The notes under the pieces: generated by a model
Database searches by the model: none
Seen by the model: only the letters and a program-made list of their open reading frames with translations
What the model was told of the DNA's origin: nothing
Assembly: GCA_021496505.1 (NCBI GenBank)
Contig: CP053031.1
Coordinates: 3,216,001 to 3,280,000 of the forward strand
DNA length: 64,000 nt
Direction: 5' to 3'
DNA from: Thermoleophilia bacterium SCSIO 60948
GTDB taxonomy: Bacteria > Actinomycetota > Thermoleophilia > Solirubrobacterales > 70-9
In this document: one piece after another, positions 26,906 to 36,368 of the stretch
Numbering within the stretch: the stretch's first letter is position 1
How the letters are laid out: every line of letters starts with the position of its first letter
Made by a program: the position numbers and the translations under genes

Positions 26906-26943
26906 CGCGTCTTCACCCTCACGCCGGCCCCCTACGGCATCGT

Positions 26944-27480
26944 TCACCGAACGACCCGTAGGTGCAGATGCGTGACGCCGGCGCCGCGGGCCACGCCGAG
27001 CTCCTCGAGGCGGACGGGGGCGTCGCCGAGGTCGGGGAAGAACCGGATCCCGGAGCCCAGGAGCACCGGCACGAGGGCGATCCGGATCTCGTCGAGGAGC
27101 CCGAGCCCCAAGAGTTGTCGAACGGTGTCCCCGCCCGCCACCCCGACCGGCTTTCCGCCGGCCGCCGCCTTCGCATCGAGGACCGCCTGCTCGAGGTCGC
27201 CGACGAAGTGGACCGTCGCCTCGGCGTCGAGGTCCTCGGGCGGCGGCCGGTGCGAGACGACGAAGGTCGGGACGCCGGCGGGGTGCTGGCCGCCCCATGC
27301 TCCGGCGAGGTCGCTGGTGCGACGGCCGGTCAGCACGGCCCCGACCCGCTCGAGGGCGGCAGCGAGCTCGGCGCTGTTCTCTTCATCGCCCATCCACGCG
27401 AAGACCTCGGCGACGCCGTCATCGCCGTCGGCGACGAAGCCGTCGAGTGACATCGACATCTCGGCGACGAGTGCGCTCAT
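26944..27480 (-). CDS. Dihydrofolate reductase-like (RibD C-terminal) protein
   Basis: A 178-residue protein of the RibD C-terminal/DHFR-like family. Conserved blocks: MSMSLDGFVA, LTGRRTSDLAGAWGG, VGVAGGDTVRQLLGLGLLDEI and LVPVLLGSGIRFFP. Members are NADPH-dependent reductases of unknown substrate. The ATG at 27480 follows GGAGGA 8 bases upstream. It is divergent from an AraC-family gene that may control it. Confidence 0.9.
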   Translation of the reverse strand: MSALVAEMSMSLDGFVADGDDGVAEVFAWMGDEENSAELAAALERVGAVLTGRRTSDLAGAWGGQHPAGVPTFVVSHRPPPEDLDAEATVHFVGDLEQAVLDAKAAAGGKPVGVAGGDTVRQLLGLGLLDEIRIALVPVLLGSGIRFFPDLGDAPVRLEELGVARGAGVTHLHLRVVR

Positions 27481-27647
27481 CGTTTCTCCTCCATTCGGGT
27501 GAAAGCTCGCCGGGACGCGCGGATCCCGAGCGCCGGAATCGACAGCGACTCGGGGACATCGGCGCGAAATCTAGAGCCGCCGCGGCGGCGTGGATTGAAC
27601 GAAACGGCCGACATGTTCGCGTGGCCGATCGAGCACAATGCGATCGG

Positions 27648-28469
27648 ATGAGTGAGACCGACGTCTATGTCGAGCGACCCCCGCTGTCGCGCTTGGCGCC
27701 CTACGTCGTCTCCGTGTGGCGGCAGAGCACGTCGGCTCCCTACCTGCAACGGCACCTCCCGCACGGCGGTGCGGAGCTGCGCTGCAAGCTCGGCGAGGAG
27801 CCCGAGATCGTCGGCCCGAGCGCGTCTCCACGGGTCGAGGAGCTGCCCGGCGGCACGTCGCTCGTCGGAGCGCGCTTCCACCCCGGCGGTCTCGCCGCGC
27901 TGCTCGGGCGACCATCCGATGAGCTCACCGACCTGCGCGTGGATGCGGCGGCGGTGCTCGGGCCGAGCGCAGACGGCGCCGGCGAGACGATCGCCGGGTC
28001 GAGCGCGCCGCTGATCGAGCTCCAGGAGATCCTGCTCGCCGCGCGGGACAGGGCGATGCCGGTCGTCGATCCGCTCGTGAGCGAGACGGTCGAGCGGCTG
28101 AGGCCGCGACACGGAGAGCGCGTGGCGGACGTATCGCGGGCCCTGTTCATCTCCGAGCGTCAGCTCCGCCGCCGTTGCGAGGTCGCGGTCGGGCTCTCGC
28201 CCAAGGCGCTGCAGCGGATCCTGCGCTTCCAGACCTTCCGCGCGATGGCGCAGTTGGCGATCGCCCAGGGCCGTGGCCCCACCGACGACGGCCTCGCGGC
28301 GATGGCGGCGAGCGCCGGCTACGCCGACCAGTCCCACCTGACCCGTGAGTGCACGCGTCTCACGGGCACGACGCCCGCCTCGCTGCTCGGCGTCGCCACG
28401 GAGCGCTGCTCCTGCGGGCACGACCACGCCGCATCGTTCGCCTCATGGCTGCGCGCGCATCCCGCCTGA
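27648..28469 (+). CDS. AraC-family transcriptional regulator
   Basis: A 273-residue regulator. The N-terminal ligand domain (about residues 1-150) shows the DUF6597-like pattern GGAELRCKLGEEP ... GARFHPGGLAALLG. The C-terminal double HTH carries ISERQLRRRCEVAVGLSPKALQRILRFQ and AGYADQSHLTRECTRLTGTTPASLL. It ends in a short Cys/His-containing tail (CSCGHDHA) that is unusual and could bind metal. Start is the ATG at 27648. The 167-base gap to the divergent reductase gene likely holds both promoters. Confidence 0.9.
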   Translation: MSETDVYVERPPLSRLAPYVVSVWRQSTSAPYLQRHLPHGGAELRCKLGEEPEIVGPSASPRVEELPGGTSLVGARFHPGGLAALLGRPSDELTDLRVDAAAVLGPSADGAGETIAGSSAPLIELQEILLAARDRAMPVVDPLVSETVERLRPRHGERVADVSRALFISERQLRRRCEVAVGLSPKALQRILRFQTFRAMAQLAIAQGRGPTDDGLAAMAASAGYADQSHLTRECTRLTGTTPASLLGVATERCSCGHDHAASFASWLRAHPA

Positions 28470-28525
28470 CCGGCCGGCGACGTCGTCGCGTCGGATCGCG
28501 CGGAAACGGCTCGAGCGAGGGCGCT

Positions 28526-30022
28526 TTAGCGGACCGACGGGTCCAGCCACCTTCTCGACGGGCTCGCAGCCCGGGACGGCCGCGACCCGAGCCTGCCCGA
28601 GCCGAAGTCCTCGACGAGCGTCTCGACGGTCTCGCGGGCGCAGGCCTTGTTGGATCCGATGAAGCCCGAGGGACCACGCTTCATCCAGCCGGTGACGTAG
28701 ACGCCTTCGCGCTCGCCTCCGAGCTCGACCCGGCCGCGTTGGTTGGGAACCGCGCCTGAGCTCTGATCGAAGGGCAGGCCCGCGACCTCGCGGCCGCGAA
28801 GACCGATCGCCGACAGCACGAGACCGGCCTCGATCGTCTCGCGGGCGCCGGTCGCGCGAACCGCGCCCGGCCGTCCGGGCGCCGGCTCGTTCACCGCGAG
28901 CTCGACGCGCTCGGCCCTGCCGCGACCCTCGATGCGCACGGGGGAGCGGAGGTAGCGGAGCGTGATCGCCCGGCCCTCACCCGTCCGGGCGGTCAGGCCG
29001 CGCAGCAGGTCGAGCTTCGGACCGCCCGCGGCGGGCGCGTCGAGATCGTGCTGCTCGGTGCGCACGACGATCCCCGGCGTCGCTGCCAGTCCGACGAGCT
29101 CGGGCAGCGTGAACGCCGACTCGGAGGGACCCCGCCGGCCGACGACGACGACCTCCTCGATCGCACTCGCGCGCAGGGCGTCCAGCGCGGGACGCGCGAT
29201 GTCCGTTTCGCTCAGTGACTCCGGATCGACGCTGAGGATGCGGGCGACGTCGAGCGCGACGTTGCCGTTCCCGATGACGACCGCGCGCCGGTGCGAGAGG
29301 TCGAACGTGCGCCCGTGGTGGTCGGGATCGCCGTTGTACCAGCCGACGAACGACGTCGCACCGGCGACGCCGGGGAGGTCGGCGCCGGGGAGATCGAGCG
29401 GGCGGTCGCTCGCCGCGCCGACCGCGTAGATCACGGCATGGTTCTCGCGCAGCAGATCGGCCTCGTCGACGTCGCGGCCGATCTCGACGCCGAGATGCAT
29501 CGAGAGCCGCGGGTGGGCTGCGATCCGGTCGAGCTGCCGAGTCAGCCGCCGAGTTCGGCGGTGATCCGGGGCGATGCCGGTGCGCACGAGGCCGTAGGGC
29601 GTCTGACGGCGCTCGTAGACGCGGACGCGCGCCCCCGGAATCGTGAGGATCTCGTCGGCCGCGTACATCGCCGCCGGTCCCGAACCGACGATCGCGACGC
29701 TGAGCCGCTCGCCGCGGTCGCGGACCACGAGCGGTGCCGGCACGGGCGCGAGCGCCGGGCGCGGGTCGCGCGAGCGGTGGTAGTCGGCGTTGATCGCCTC
29801 GAAGGCGAGCTCGCGCTCATCGAGCCGAGAGTGCGGCTTGATCGCCTCGACCGGGCAGGCGCTCACGCACGCGCCGCAGTCGACGCAGGCCTCCGGGTCG
29901 ATGTGCAGCATCTCCGCGAGCTCGAAGCGCGGATCGTCGGGCGTCGGCTGGATGCAGTTGACCGGGCACGCATAGACGCACGAACCGTCGCCGACGCACG
30001 ACTGGGTTACGACGTGGGTCAC
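28526..30022 (-). CDS. Ferredoxin-NADP reductase with N-terminal ferredoxin (FprB type)
   Basis: A 498-residue fusion. Residues 1-65 form a seven-iron type ferredoxin (SCVGDGSCVYACPVNC and CVDCGACVSACPVEAI), and residues about 108-498 form an adrenodoxin-reductase-like flavoprotein (VAIVGSGPAAMYAADEIL, VIGNGNVALDVARIL, VVVGRRGP, YVTGWMKRGPSGFIGSNK). It passes electrons from NADPH through FAD to the iron-sulfur clusters, as in mycobacterial FprB. It starts 6 bases after the diiron oxygenase gene and probably supplies its electrons. The last 25 residues are Arg/Ser-rich and variable. Confidence 0.9.
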   Translation of the reverse strand: MTHVVTQSCVGDGSCVYACPVNCIQPTPDDPRFELAEMLHIDPEACVDCGACVSACPVEAIKPHSRLDERELAFEAINADYHRSRDPRPALAPVPAPLVVRDRGERLSVAIVGSGPAAMYAADEILTIPGARVRVYERRQTPYGLVRTGIAPDHRRTRRLTRQLDRIAAHPRLSMHLGVEIGRDVDEADLLRENHAVIYAVGAASDRPLDLPGADLPGVAGATSFVGWYNGDPDHHGRTFDLSHRRAVVIGNGNVALDVARILSVDPESLSETDIARPALDALRASAIEEVVVVGRRGPSESAFTLPELVGLAATPGIVVRTEQHDLDAPAAGGPKLDLLRGLTARTGEGRAITLRYLRSPVRIEGRGRAERVELAVNEPAPGRPGAVRATGARETIEAGLVLSAIGLRGREVAGLPFDQSSGAVPNQRGRVELGGEREGVYVTGWMKRGPSGFIGSNKACARETVETLVEDFGSGRLGSRPSRAASPSRRWLDPSVR

Positions 30023-30028
30023 GCCTGC

Positions 30029-31012
30029 CTAGGCGACGATTCGAGCGCGCCGTTCGGGCTCGCCGCGGTAGCGCGACGGCTCGCCACCGATCCCCAGGCG
30101 CTTCCACAGCCGGCGACTGACCGGGTTCATCAGACCCGTGTCCGTCGCGAGCGCGCGCATGTCGGCGAGGTAGGAGGCCATCACCGCGCGCGAGTGCGGG
30201 CTGCGCCAGAACGCTTCGCGGTAGACCTCCTCGGGGATGGCGAGACGGCGCTGAAGCGAGCGCGGCAGGGTCATGATCTCGGCCGCGAGCCACCGCATCA
30301 GCACGGGAAACACGACCGACATCCCGGCGCGCTGGAGCCGGCCGAGGCGCGGGATGCGAAGCCGCAGGAACTCGGTCGCGAACGAGACGTGGCGCGCCTC
30401 TTCGGCGATGTGGATCTGCATGACCCGCGACAGCGCGGGCGGCAGCGCGACGCCGCTGCGCAGCAGCGCCTTCTGGTGATGGTCGATCGGCTCCTCGCCG
30501 GCGAGGATCCCGACCATGAGGATGAGCGGCTGGTAGCCGCCGAGGAAGCCGAGCAGCGGTGCGGTCGCCCGGAAGGTCGGTCGCATGCCCGGAACGTCGG
30601 TTCGGCTGCGGTTGACGAGCTCCTGGAACATCTGGATGTGGTTGCACTCCTCCGTCATCTCGTGGAGGCAGTAGCGGAACTCGGGCGAGCCGTTGCGGAG
30701 TCCCATCGCGTAATGCATCAGTCCGCGGATCAGGATGCTCTCGAATGCCCCGCCGACCTTGATCGCGTTCAGCACGCGCCAGCGACCGATCTCGACCTGG
30801 CGATCGTGCGGGAGCGCCTGATACCACGCGGTCGCCCCGAGCGGGTCGTGCTCGGCGGGCAGGATCCAGCCCGGATCGTCGGGGTCGAGCTCGAGCTCGG
30901 GCGAATCCCAGGCGATGTCCTCGTAGGGATCGAAGTGGACATGGACCGAGCCCTCCGAGAGCGTCTCGAGGAACTCCCGGTAGTTCTCAGTTTCGCTCTT
31001 CGTGGCGGTCAT
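30029..31012 (-). CDS. AurF-family diiron oxygenase
   Basis: A 327-residue ferritin-like diiron protein related to AurF, the p-aminobenzoate N-oxygenase. Ligand motifs are EMTEECNHIQMFQEL and EEARHVSFATEFL, with a further carboxylate earlier in VGGAFESILIRG. A long helical C-terminus follows. The ATG at 31012 has AGGAGG-like GCGAGGAGGC upstream; an earlier start at 31087 adds an unlikely 25 residues. It is the first gene of a two-gene unit with the FprB-like reductase. The substrate (an arylamine or fatty-acid like compound) is unknown. Confidence 0.83.
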   Translation of the reverse strand: MTATKSETENYREFLETLSEGSVHVHFDPYEDIAWDSPELELDPDDPGWILPAEHDPLGATAWYQALPHDRQVEIGRWRVLNAIKVGGAFESILIRGLMHYAMGLRNGSPEFRYCLHEMTEECNHIQMFQELVNRSRTDVPGMRPTFRATAPLLGFLGGYQPLILMVGILAGEEPIDHHQKALLRSGVALPPALSRVMQIHIAEEARHVSFATEFLRLRIPRLGRLQRAGMSVVFPVLMRWLAAEIMTLPRSLQRRLAIPEEVYREAFWRSPHSRAVMASYLADMRALATDTGLMNPVSRRLWKRLGIGGEPSRYRGEPERRARIVA

Positions 31013-31096
31013 GGGTTGCCTCCTCGCGGGAAGGTCGAAGTGGATCGAGCGGGCGCCGAAGCGACGGTCACGGTCGCTCGCGTCCACTACCCCGAC

Positions 31097-31116
31097 ACTA
31101 TCTCATGTCACATAGT
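31097..31116. promoter_or_regulatory. Candidate operator upstream of the diiron oxygenase
   Basis: ACTAT (31097-31101) and ATAGT (31112-31116) form an inverted repeat with a 10-base spacer in a markedly AT-rich patch, 85 bases upstream of the oxygenase start. The size suits a TetR-type repressor, but no such gene is adjacent. Confidence 0.25.
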
Positions 31117-31188
31117 TTGATGTACGCGCAGCGTCACACAGTCCCGCCGGCAGGGCTCCGTCGGGCGACGGAGGCCGAGACGGTCGGG

Positions 31189-31590
31189 TCAACGACCCCG
31201 GCCGGGCGCGCCGGGCCCGACGAGGATCCGAGCGAGGACGAACAGCAACCCCGCCAGTAGAGCGGGCGCCAGCGTGAGGCTCGGGATCACGTCGCCCGCG
31301 GCGATCCCGGACACCGCGATGGCGACGACCATCGTCGCCGCCAGGACGACCGCCGCCGGAACCACCCACCGGCCACGCACCAGAGCCGCGGCCCCGGCGA
31401 GCTCGATCAGCCCCGCGGCGACGACCCAGGCCGCGGCGACCGGGAGCCCGAAGCGCTCGAAGTTCCCGAGCTCCCAGTCGAAGAACACGAACTTGACGAG
31501 GCCCGCCGGGATGAAGATCAGACCGACGATCCGAGCCGTCCGGAGGGCGGGTGCGTCGCCGCGCAGCGCCTCGTCGGTCCGCTCGAACAC
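31189..31590 (-). CDS. DoxX-like four-helix membrane protein
   Basis: A 133-residue protein with four hydrophobic helices. The segment GLIFIPAGLVKFVFFDWELGNFERFGLP is typical of DoxX/DoxD relatives, with FERFGLP in the usual loop. The GTG at 31590 is the likely start. It is isolated, ending 80 bases beyond the divergent oxygenase promoter region. Its role is unknown; DoxX relatives have been linked to redox stress and quinone handling. Confidence 0.8.
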   Translation of the reverse strand: MFERTDEALRGDAPALRTARIVGLIFIPAGLVKFVFFDWELGNFERFGLPVAAAWVVAAGLIELAGAAALVRGRWVVPAAVVLAATMVVAIAVSGIAAGDVIPSLTLAPALLAGLLFVLARILVGPGAPGRGR

Positions 31591-31719
31591 TCCGACTCGG
31601 TACCCGCCGCCGACGTGATGATCGCGCCGGGCACGTCCGGAAGGTGAGGCTTCGACGTGCGCGCGCGGCGGCGACCGGCGCGACGGCCTTCGGGTCGGGA
31701 GACGGTCTCGCCGGGTGTG

Positions 31720-33231
31720 TCAGCGTGCGGCGAGCAACTGCGCGCAGCGCTCGCCGATCATCATCGTCGTCAGGCAGGGGTTGACGGCGGGCAGGAACGG
31801 CATCACCGAACCGTCGGCGATCCGCAACCCGTCGACGCCGCGCACGCGGAGCTCGGGGTCGACCACGGCCAGCGGATCTCCGTCGGGACCCATCCGCGCC
31901 GAGCATGCCGGGTGATAGACGGTGTTGTGAGTCGCCCGGGCGTAATCGAGCAGCTCGTCGTCGGTCTGCGCATCGGGTCCCGGGGCGAGCTCGCGGCCCC
32001 GCCACGCATTCATCGGGTCGGCCTCGACGATCCTCCGAGCCAGCCGGATCCCGGCGAGCATCACGCGCTCGTCGTGGCCCTCCGGATCGGTGAAGTAGCG
32101 CGGGTCGACCCTGGCGCGGTCGCGGAAGTCGCGGCTCGCCAGCCGCACCGTGCCGCGCGATCGACCGCGGCAGACGTTCGGGGTCAGGCAGAAGCCGTTG
32201 TCGGTCGTCGGATAGCCGCGCCGGACCGTGTTCATGTCGAACGGGACCGACCCGTAGTGCATCATCAGATCCGGCCGGTCGAGCCCGTCCTCGGTCGTCG
32301 CGAACAGGCCGATCTCCCACCACTGCGTCGAGCTCCGGGTCATCGGCCGCGCCGCCTCCCAGAACACGAGCCCCTCGACGTGGTCGTCGAGGTTCTCGCC
32401 GACGCCGGGCAGGTCGACTCGGACGTCGACGCCGACGTCGCGCAGGTGCTCCGCCGGGCCGATCCCCGACAGCATCAGCAGCGCCGGGGTGTTGATCGCG
32501 CCCGCGCTCAGGATCACCTCGCGGCGAGCGTGGACGGGTGTGTAGGTCATGACCTCCGAGTCGAAGGTCTCGACGCCGACCGCGCGGCGGCCCTCGTCGA
32601 ACAGGACGCGCGAGCACCAGCGGCCCGTCCGCACCTCGAGGTTCGGTCGCGAGCCGAGGATCGGGTGCAGGTACGCGCGCGAGGCCGACGAGCGCGTGTT
32701 GTCGGCCTCGGCGTTGATCTGGAACCAGCCGGCGCCGTTTCGAATCGTCTCGCCACGATTGAACGCGACCGTCGGCAGCCCGACCGCGGCGGCGGCCTCG
32801 AGCAGCGCGACCCCGCTCGGATCGTTTGGCGGAACGTCGCGGCGATCGCATTCGAGTCCTTCGAGCAGCGGCCTGCACGTGGCGTCATCCCAACCGGTGT
32901 TGCCGAGCGACGCCCACTCGTCCAGGTCCTCCGCGGGGGTCAGGAAGGCGATGCACGAGTTGTGCGACGAGCAGCCGCCGAGCACCCTCGCGCGGGCATG
33001 GCGCATGAACGAGTTGCCGCGCTCCTGAGGCTCGATCGGGAAGTCCCAGTCATAGCCCGAGTCGAGCAGCGCCATCCAGTCCTCGAGCCGCAGGATCGCG
33101 GGGTCGTCGACATCGCTCGGGCCGGCCTCGAGTAGACAGACCGTCGTGTCCGGATCCTCCGAGAGCCGCGCCGCGAGGACGCAGCCGGCGGTGCCGCCAC
33201 CGGCGATGACGTAGTCGAACGTGTCGCTCAC
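31720..33231 (-). CDS. GMC-family FAD oxidoreductase (choline dehydrogenase-like)
   Basis: A 503-residue GMC flavoprotein that oxidises an alcohol to an aldehyde. The FAD motif YVIAGGGTAGCVLAARLSE is at residues 7-25, GMC signature 1 is RARVLGGCSSHNSCIA, signature 2 is SAGAINTPALLMLSGIGP, and the active-site His/Asn end is THNTVYHPACSARMG ... MPFLPAVNPCLTTMMIGER. Its GTG at 33231 overlaps the permease stop by 4 bases (GTGA), so substrate uptake and oxidation are coupled. Choline is possible, but there is no betaine-specific neighbour. Confidence 0.9.
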   Translation of the reverse strand: MSDTFDYVIAGGGTAGCVLAARLSEDPDTTVCLLEAGPSDVDDPAILRLEDWMALLDSGYDWDFPIEPQERGNSFMRHARARVLGGCSSHNSCIAFLTPAEDLDEWASLGNTGWDDATCRPLLEGLECDRRDVPPNDPSGVALLEAAAAVGLPTVAFNRGETIRNGAGWFQINAEADNTRSSASRAYLHPILGSRPNLEVRTGRWCSRVLFDEGRRAVGVETFDSEVMTYTPVHARREVILSAGAINTPALLMLSGIGPAEHLRDVGVDVRVDLPGVGENLDDHVEGLVFWEAARPMTRSSTQWWEIGLFATTEDGLDRPDLMMHYGSVPFDMNTVRRGYPTTDNGFCLTPNVCRGRSRGTVRLASRDFRDRARVDPRYFTDPEGHDERVMLAGIRLARRIVEADPMNAWRGRELAPGPDAQTDDELLDYARATHNTVYHPACSARMGPDGDPLAVVDPELRVRGVDGLRIADGSVMPFLPAVNPCLTTMMIGERCAQLLAAR

Positions 33232-34799
33232 GCGGTCGGCTCGGCCGTCGAGGCGCCCGGCTCGACGGGCACCGTGGCGCGGTGCTCGGCGAGCACCTCG
33301 AGCGGCTTGCGGCGGTGGACCAGGAAGTAGTAGGCGGAGCCGATCGTGATCGTCGCGCCGATGAACAGCACCGCGCCGTACTGGAGATACCAGTGCTGGC
33401 CGGCGCCGACGTCGGGGTTGTAGACCGCGGCCCGCGGCCAGGCGATGTTGATCGCCACGAGCGTGCCGTAGACGACTGCGAGCAGATTCACCGGCAGACC
33501 GAAGCGACCGAGCGAGAAGTACTGGCCGTGCTCTGGGCGCGGCCACTGACCGCGCAACCGCTTGACCAACAGCGGCACGGTCACGCCGAGATAGGCGAGG
33601 TAGAACATGATGATGGCGACCGAGGTCAGCGTCAGGAAGACGCCCTGGTTGCCGATGTTCACGCCGAGCAGGGCGAGCGCGAGGAGCCCCGTCAGCACCG
33701 CCGGGACCACCGGGACACGGGCCTTCCCGGAGACCCGCGCCACGCTGGCGCCGAACGGCAGCCGCCCGTCGCGCGCCATCGCGAACAGCATCCGGATGCA
33801 CGAGGTCTGAACCGCGAGAGCGCAGACCAGGATCGCGATCGCCGAGCAGGCGAGGAAGACGTCGCCGGTCAACTCGCCGAGTGCCTGCTTGATGATGTAG
33901 GGCAGCCCGAGCAGGCCGATGTTCTCGTCGTTGATGTTGTCGACGGCCATCATCGCGAACAGGATCATCAGCGCGCCGATCAGCGCCGAGGCCGCGAGCG
34001 CTCGCAGGATCGCGACGGGAGCGTGCTTGCGCGGGTTCTCCGTCTCCTCGGCGAGCGTCCCGGCGGTGTCGAAGCCGTACATGACGTACGCGCTCATGAT
34101 CCCGCCGACCAGCAGCGCTCCGAAGTAGCCCCACTGATAGTCGGCACCGAGGCCGAGCGTCTCGGTGACGACACCGGGCCCGCGCTTGGCCGCCAGGAGC
34201 AGCAGCACGATCAGGACGACGGCGCCGATCAGCTCGATCGCGACACCGACGTTGTTGATCCGCGCCATCGCGCGGACCCCGACCATGTTCACGATCGTCG
34301 TGAAGACGATCAGGATCGCGCCGAGGATGATCGCGTTGCGAGCGCCGTCGGGCGTCAGGTAGGTGCCGGCGTCAGCGGCACCGCCGACGAGCTGGAAGGA
34401 CGTCGAGATCTGCGGCAGGATCACCTGCCAGGCGACGGCGACCGCGGCCATCGTGACGATCGCGCCGACGACCATGATCCAGCCGGTCATCCACGACAGG
34501 AACGCCCCCGAGACCCGCTTCGACCAGTTGTAGACCGAGCCGGCGAGCGGGTACTGGCCCGCGAGCTCGGCGAAGCACAGGGCGACGGCGAACTGGCCGA
34601 TGAACACGACGGGCCAGCTCCACCAGACCGCGGGCCCGGCGAACGCGAAGCCGAACGCGAACAGCTGGAAGACGCCCGTCAGGATCGAGATGTAGCTGAA
34701 CCCGGCGGCGAAGGAGGAGAACTTTCCGAGCGATCGCTCGAGCTCCTGCTTGTAGCCGAACCCCGCGAGATTGTCGGAGTCCTCTCCCCCAGAAGCCAC
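33228..34799 (-). CDS. APC-superfamily amino acid/amine permease
   Basis: A 523-residue transporter with about 12 membrane helices. GYKQELERSLGKFSSFAAGFSYISI at the start is typical of the amino acid-choline transporter family, and SAYVMYGFDTAGTLAEETENPRKHAP is the conserved central motif. The GTG at 34799 has GGGAG about 8 bases upstream; a TTG at 34814 is an alternative. It is coupled to the GMC oxidoreductase and divergent from an aldehyde dehydrogenase; the three could import an amino alcohol or amine and oxidise it to an acid. Confidence 0.88.
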   Translation of the reverse strand: MASGGEDSDNLAGFGYKQELERSLGKFSSFAAGFSYISILTGVFQLFAFGFAFAGPAVWWSWPVVFIGQFAVALCFAELAGQYPLAGSVYNWSKRVSGAFLSWMTGWIMVVGAIVTMAAVAVAWQVILPQISTSFQLVGGAADAGTYLTPDGARNAIILGAILIVFTTIVNMVGVRAMARINNVGVAIELIGAVVLIVLLLLAAKRGPGVVTETLGLGADYQWGYFGALLVGGIMSAYVMYGFDTAGTLAEETENPRKHAPVAILRALAASALIGALMILFAMMAVDNINDENIGLLGLPYIIKQALGELTGDVFLACSAIAILVCALAVQTSCIRMLFAMARDGRLPFGASVARVSGKARVPVVPAVLTGLLALALLGVNIGNQGVFLTLTSVAIIMFYLAYLGVTVPLLVKRLRGQWPRPEHGQYFSLGRFGLPVNLLAVVYGTLVAINIAWPRAAVYNPDVGAGQHWYLQYGAVLFIGATITIGSAYYFLVHRRKPLEVLAEHRATVPVEPGASTAEPTA

Positions 34800-34855
34800 T
34801 GCGCTCTCCCTCAAGACCGTTTAAAGAACGTGCAGGGGTATACCTGACCGCGACC
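34800..34855. promoter_or_regulatory. Divergent promoter region, permease / aldehyde dehydrogenase
   Basis: Only 56 bases separate the two start codons. It holds an AT-rich TTTAAA (34820-34825) and TATACC (34839-34844, plus-strand -10 candidate) centred on the palindrome GTATAC. A single bound regulator would affect both directions. Confidence 0.4.
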
Positions 34856-36304
34856 ATGGGTGTCGCGGCAACGGTTCTCCTACACGTCGACGGCCGGTGG
34901 CGCGAGGCTGCTTCGGGCGACAGTCAGGCCGACCTCTCGCCCGTCGACGGCGAGGTCATCGCCGAGGTCGCGCAGGCCGGGACCGAGGACGTCGACGCGG
35001 CCGTCGCGGCAGCCGGCCGGGCGGGCGAGTCGTGGCGGCGGCTGACCGCCTTCGAGCGCGCCGAGCACATGCACGCGGTGGCCGATCTGATCGAGGGACG
35101 CCGCGACGAGCTGGCGCGGATCTGCACCACCGACCAGGGCAAGCCGCTCGCCGAATCGAACGACGAGGTCACCGAGCTGGTCGAGTACTGGCGCCTTGCG
35201 GCCGAGGACGCCAAGCGGCTCGGCGGCGAGCTCGCCAACTCGACGACGGCCGGAGCGCGGGCTCTGCTCGTCCGCCGCGCCCGCGGCGTCGTCGGCGTGA
35301 TCTCGCCCTGGAACTGGCCCTACACGATGCCGGCCGAGCTGATCGCCCCGGCGCTCGCCTGCGGGAACACGGTCGTCTGGGCTCCCGCCCCGAGCACCTC
35401 GCTGAGCGCCCAGGCCCTGACTTCCTGCGTCGCCGATGCCGGCCTGCCGGGCGGCGTCCTGAACCTGCTGCCGGGCCCCGGCCCAGTCGTCGGGGATGCG
35501 ATCGCTCGCCATCCCGACGTCCAGGGGGTCGGGTTCATCGGCTCGACCGCCACCGGGATGAAGGTCGCGACCGCGGCGGCGGGCAAGGCGCAGATCATCG
35601 AGATGGGTGGCAACGGGCCGCTCGTCGTGATGGACGACGCCGACCTCGAGGCCGCCGTGACGGCGTCGCTCGAAGCATGCTTCCTGTGCGCCGGCCAGAG
35701 CTGCACCGCGGGCGAGCGCGTCCTCGTCCACCGCGCGGTCCACGATCGGTTCGTCGACCGCCTCGTCGCCCGCGCCGAGCAGGAGATCCGCCTCGGCGAC
35801 CCGTTCGCCGAGGACACGACGCTCGGCCCGATGAACAACGAGGCCACCGCCGCGAAGATGGACGCGCACGTCGCCGACGCGATCGAGCGTGGCGCGACCG
35901 TCAGGCTCGGCGGCGAGCGTGCTGCCGATCGCGCCACCGCTCTCTACTGGCCGGCGACGATCCTCACGGACGTCGACCCGGAGGCCCTCGTGGTCCGCGA
36001 GGAGACGTTCGGACCGGTCGCTCCGATCGTCGCGATCGACTCGCTCGACGAGGCGATCGAGCTGACCAACGCCTCGCCCTACGGCCTGCTCTCGGCCGTC
36101 TTCACCGCCGACCTCGCCGCCGGGCTCAGGTTCGCCGACGCGGTCAAGTCGGGCTGGGTCAACATCAACCAGGGCACGAACTACTGGGAGTCGCAGCTTC
36201 CGTTCGGTGGCGGTGCACGAAGCGACTCGGGCCTCGGCCGGGTCGGCGGGGCGCAGGTCATGCATGCGTTCACCGAGTTGCAGACGGTGATCGTTCACCC
36301 ATAG
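34856..36304 (+). CDS. Aldehyde dehydrogenase
   Basis: NAD(P)-dependent aldehyde dehydrogenase, 482 residues. The catalytic Glu is in IIEMGGNGPLVVMDD and the catalytic Cys is in CFLCAGQSCTAGERVLVH. VISPWNWPYTMPAELIAPALACGNTVV is the cofactor-binding block; EETFGPVAPI and the end motif follow. It is divergent from the permease-GMC pair and probably oxidises the aldehyde they produce. It is the last chromosomal gene before the integrated element, ending 65 bases from the att site. Confidence 0.93.
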   Translation: MGVAATVLLHVDGRWREAASGDSQADLSPVDGEVIAEVAQAGTEDVDAAVAAAGRAGESWRRLTAFERAEHMHAVADLIEGRRDELARICTTDQGKPLAESNDEVTELVEYWRLAAEDAKRLGGELANSTTAGARALLVRRARGVVGVISPWNWPYTMPAELIAPALACGNTVVWAPAPSTSLSAQALTSCVADAGLPGGVLNLLPGPGPVVGDAIARHPDVQGVGFIGSTATGMKVATAAAGKAQIIEMGGNGPLVVMDDADLEAAVTASLEACFLCAGQSCTAGERVLVHRAVHDRFVDRLVARAEQEIRLGDPFAEDTTLGPMNNEATAAKMDAHVADAIERGATVRLGGERAADRATALYWPATILTDVDPEALVVREETFGPVAPIVAIDSLDEAIELTNASPYGLLSAVFTADLAAGLRFADAVKSGWVNINQGTNYWESQLPFGGGARSDSGLGRVGGAQVMHAFTELQTVIVHP

Positions 36305-36368
36305 CGCGAAGGACTGGCCGAGCTCGAGCCGTTGTGCCGGTCGGCGCTCCCGACCGCGATGCCCGGAA

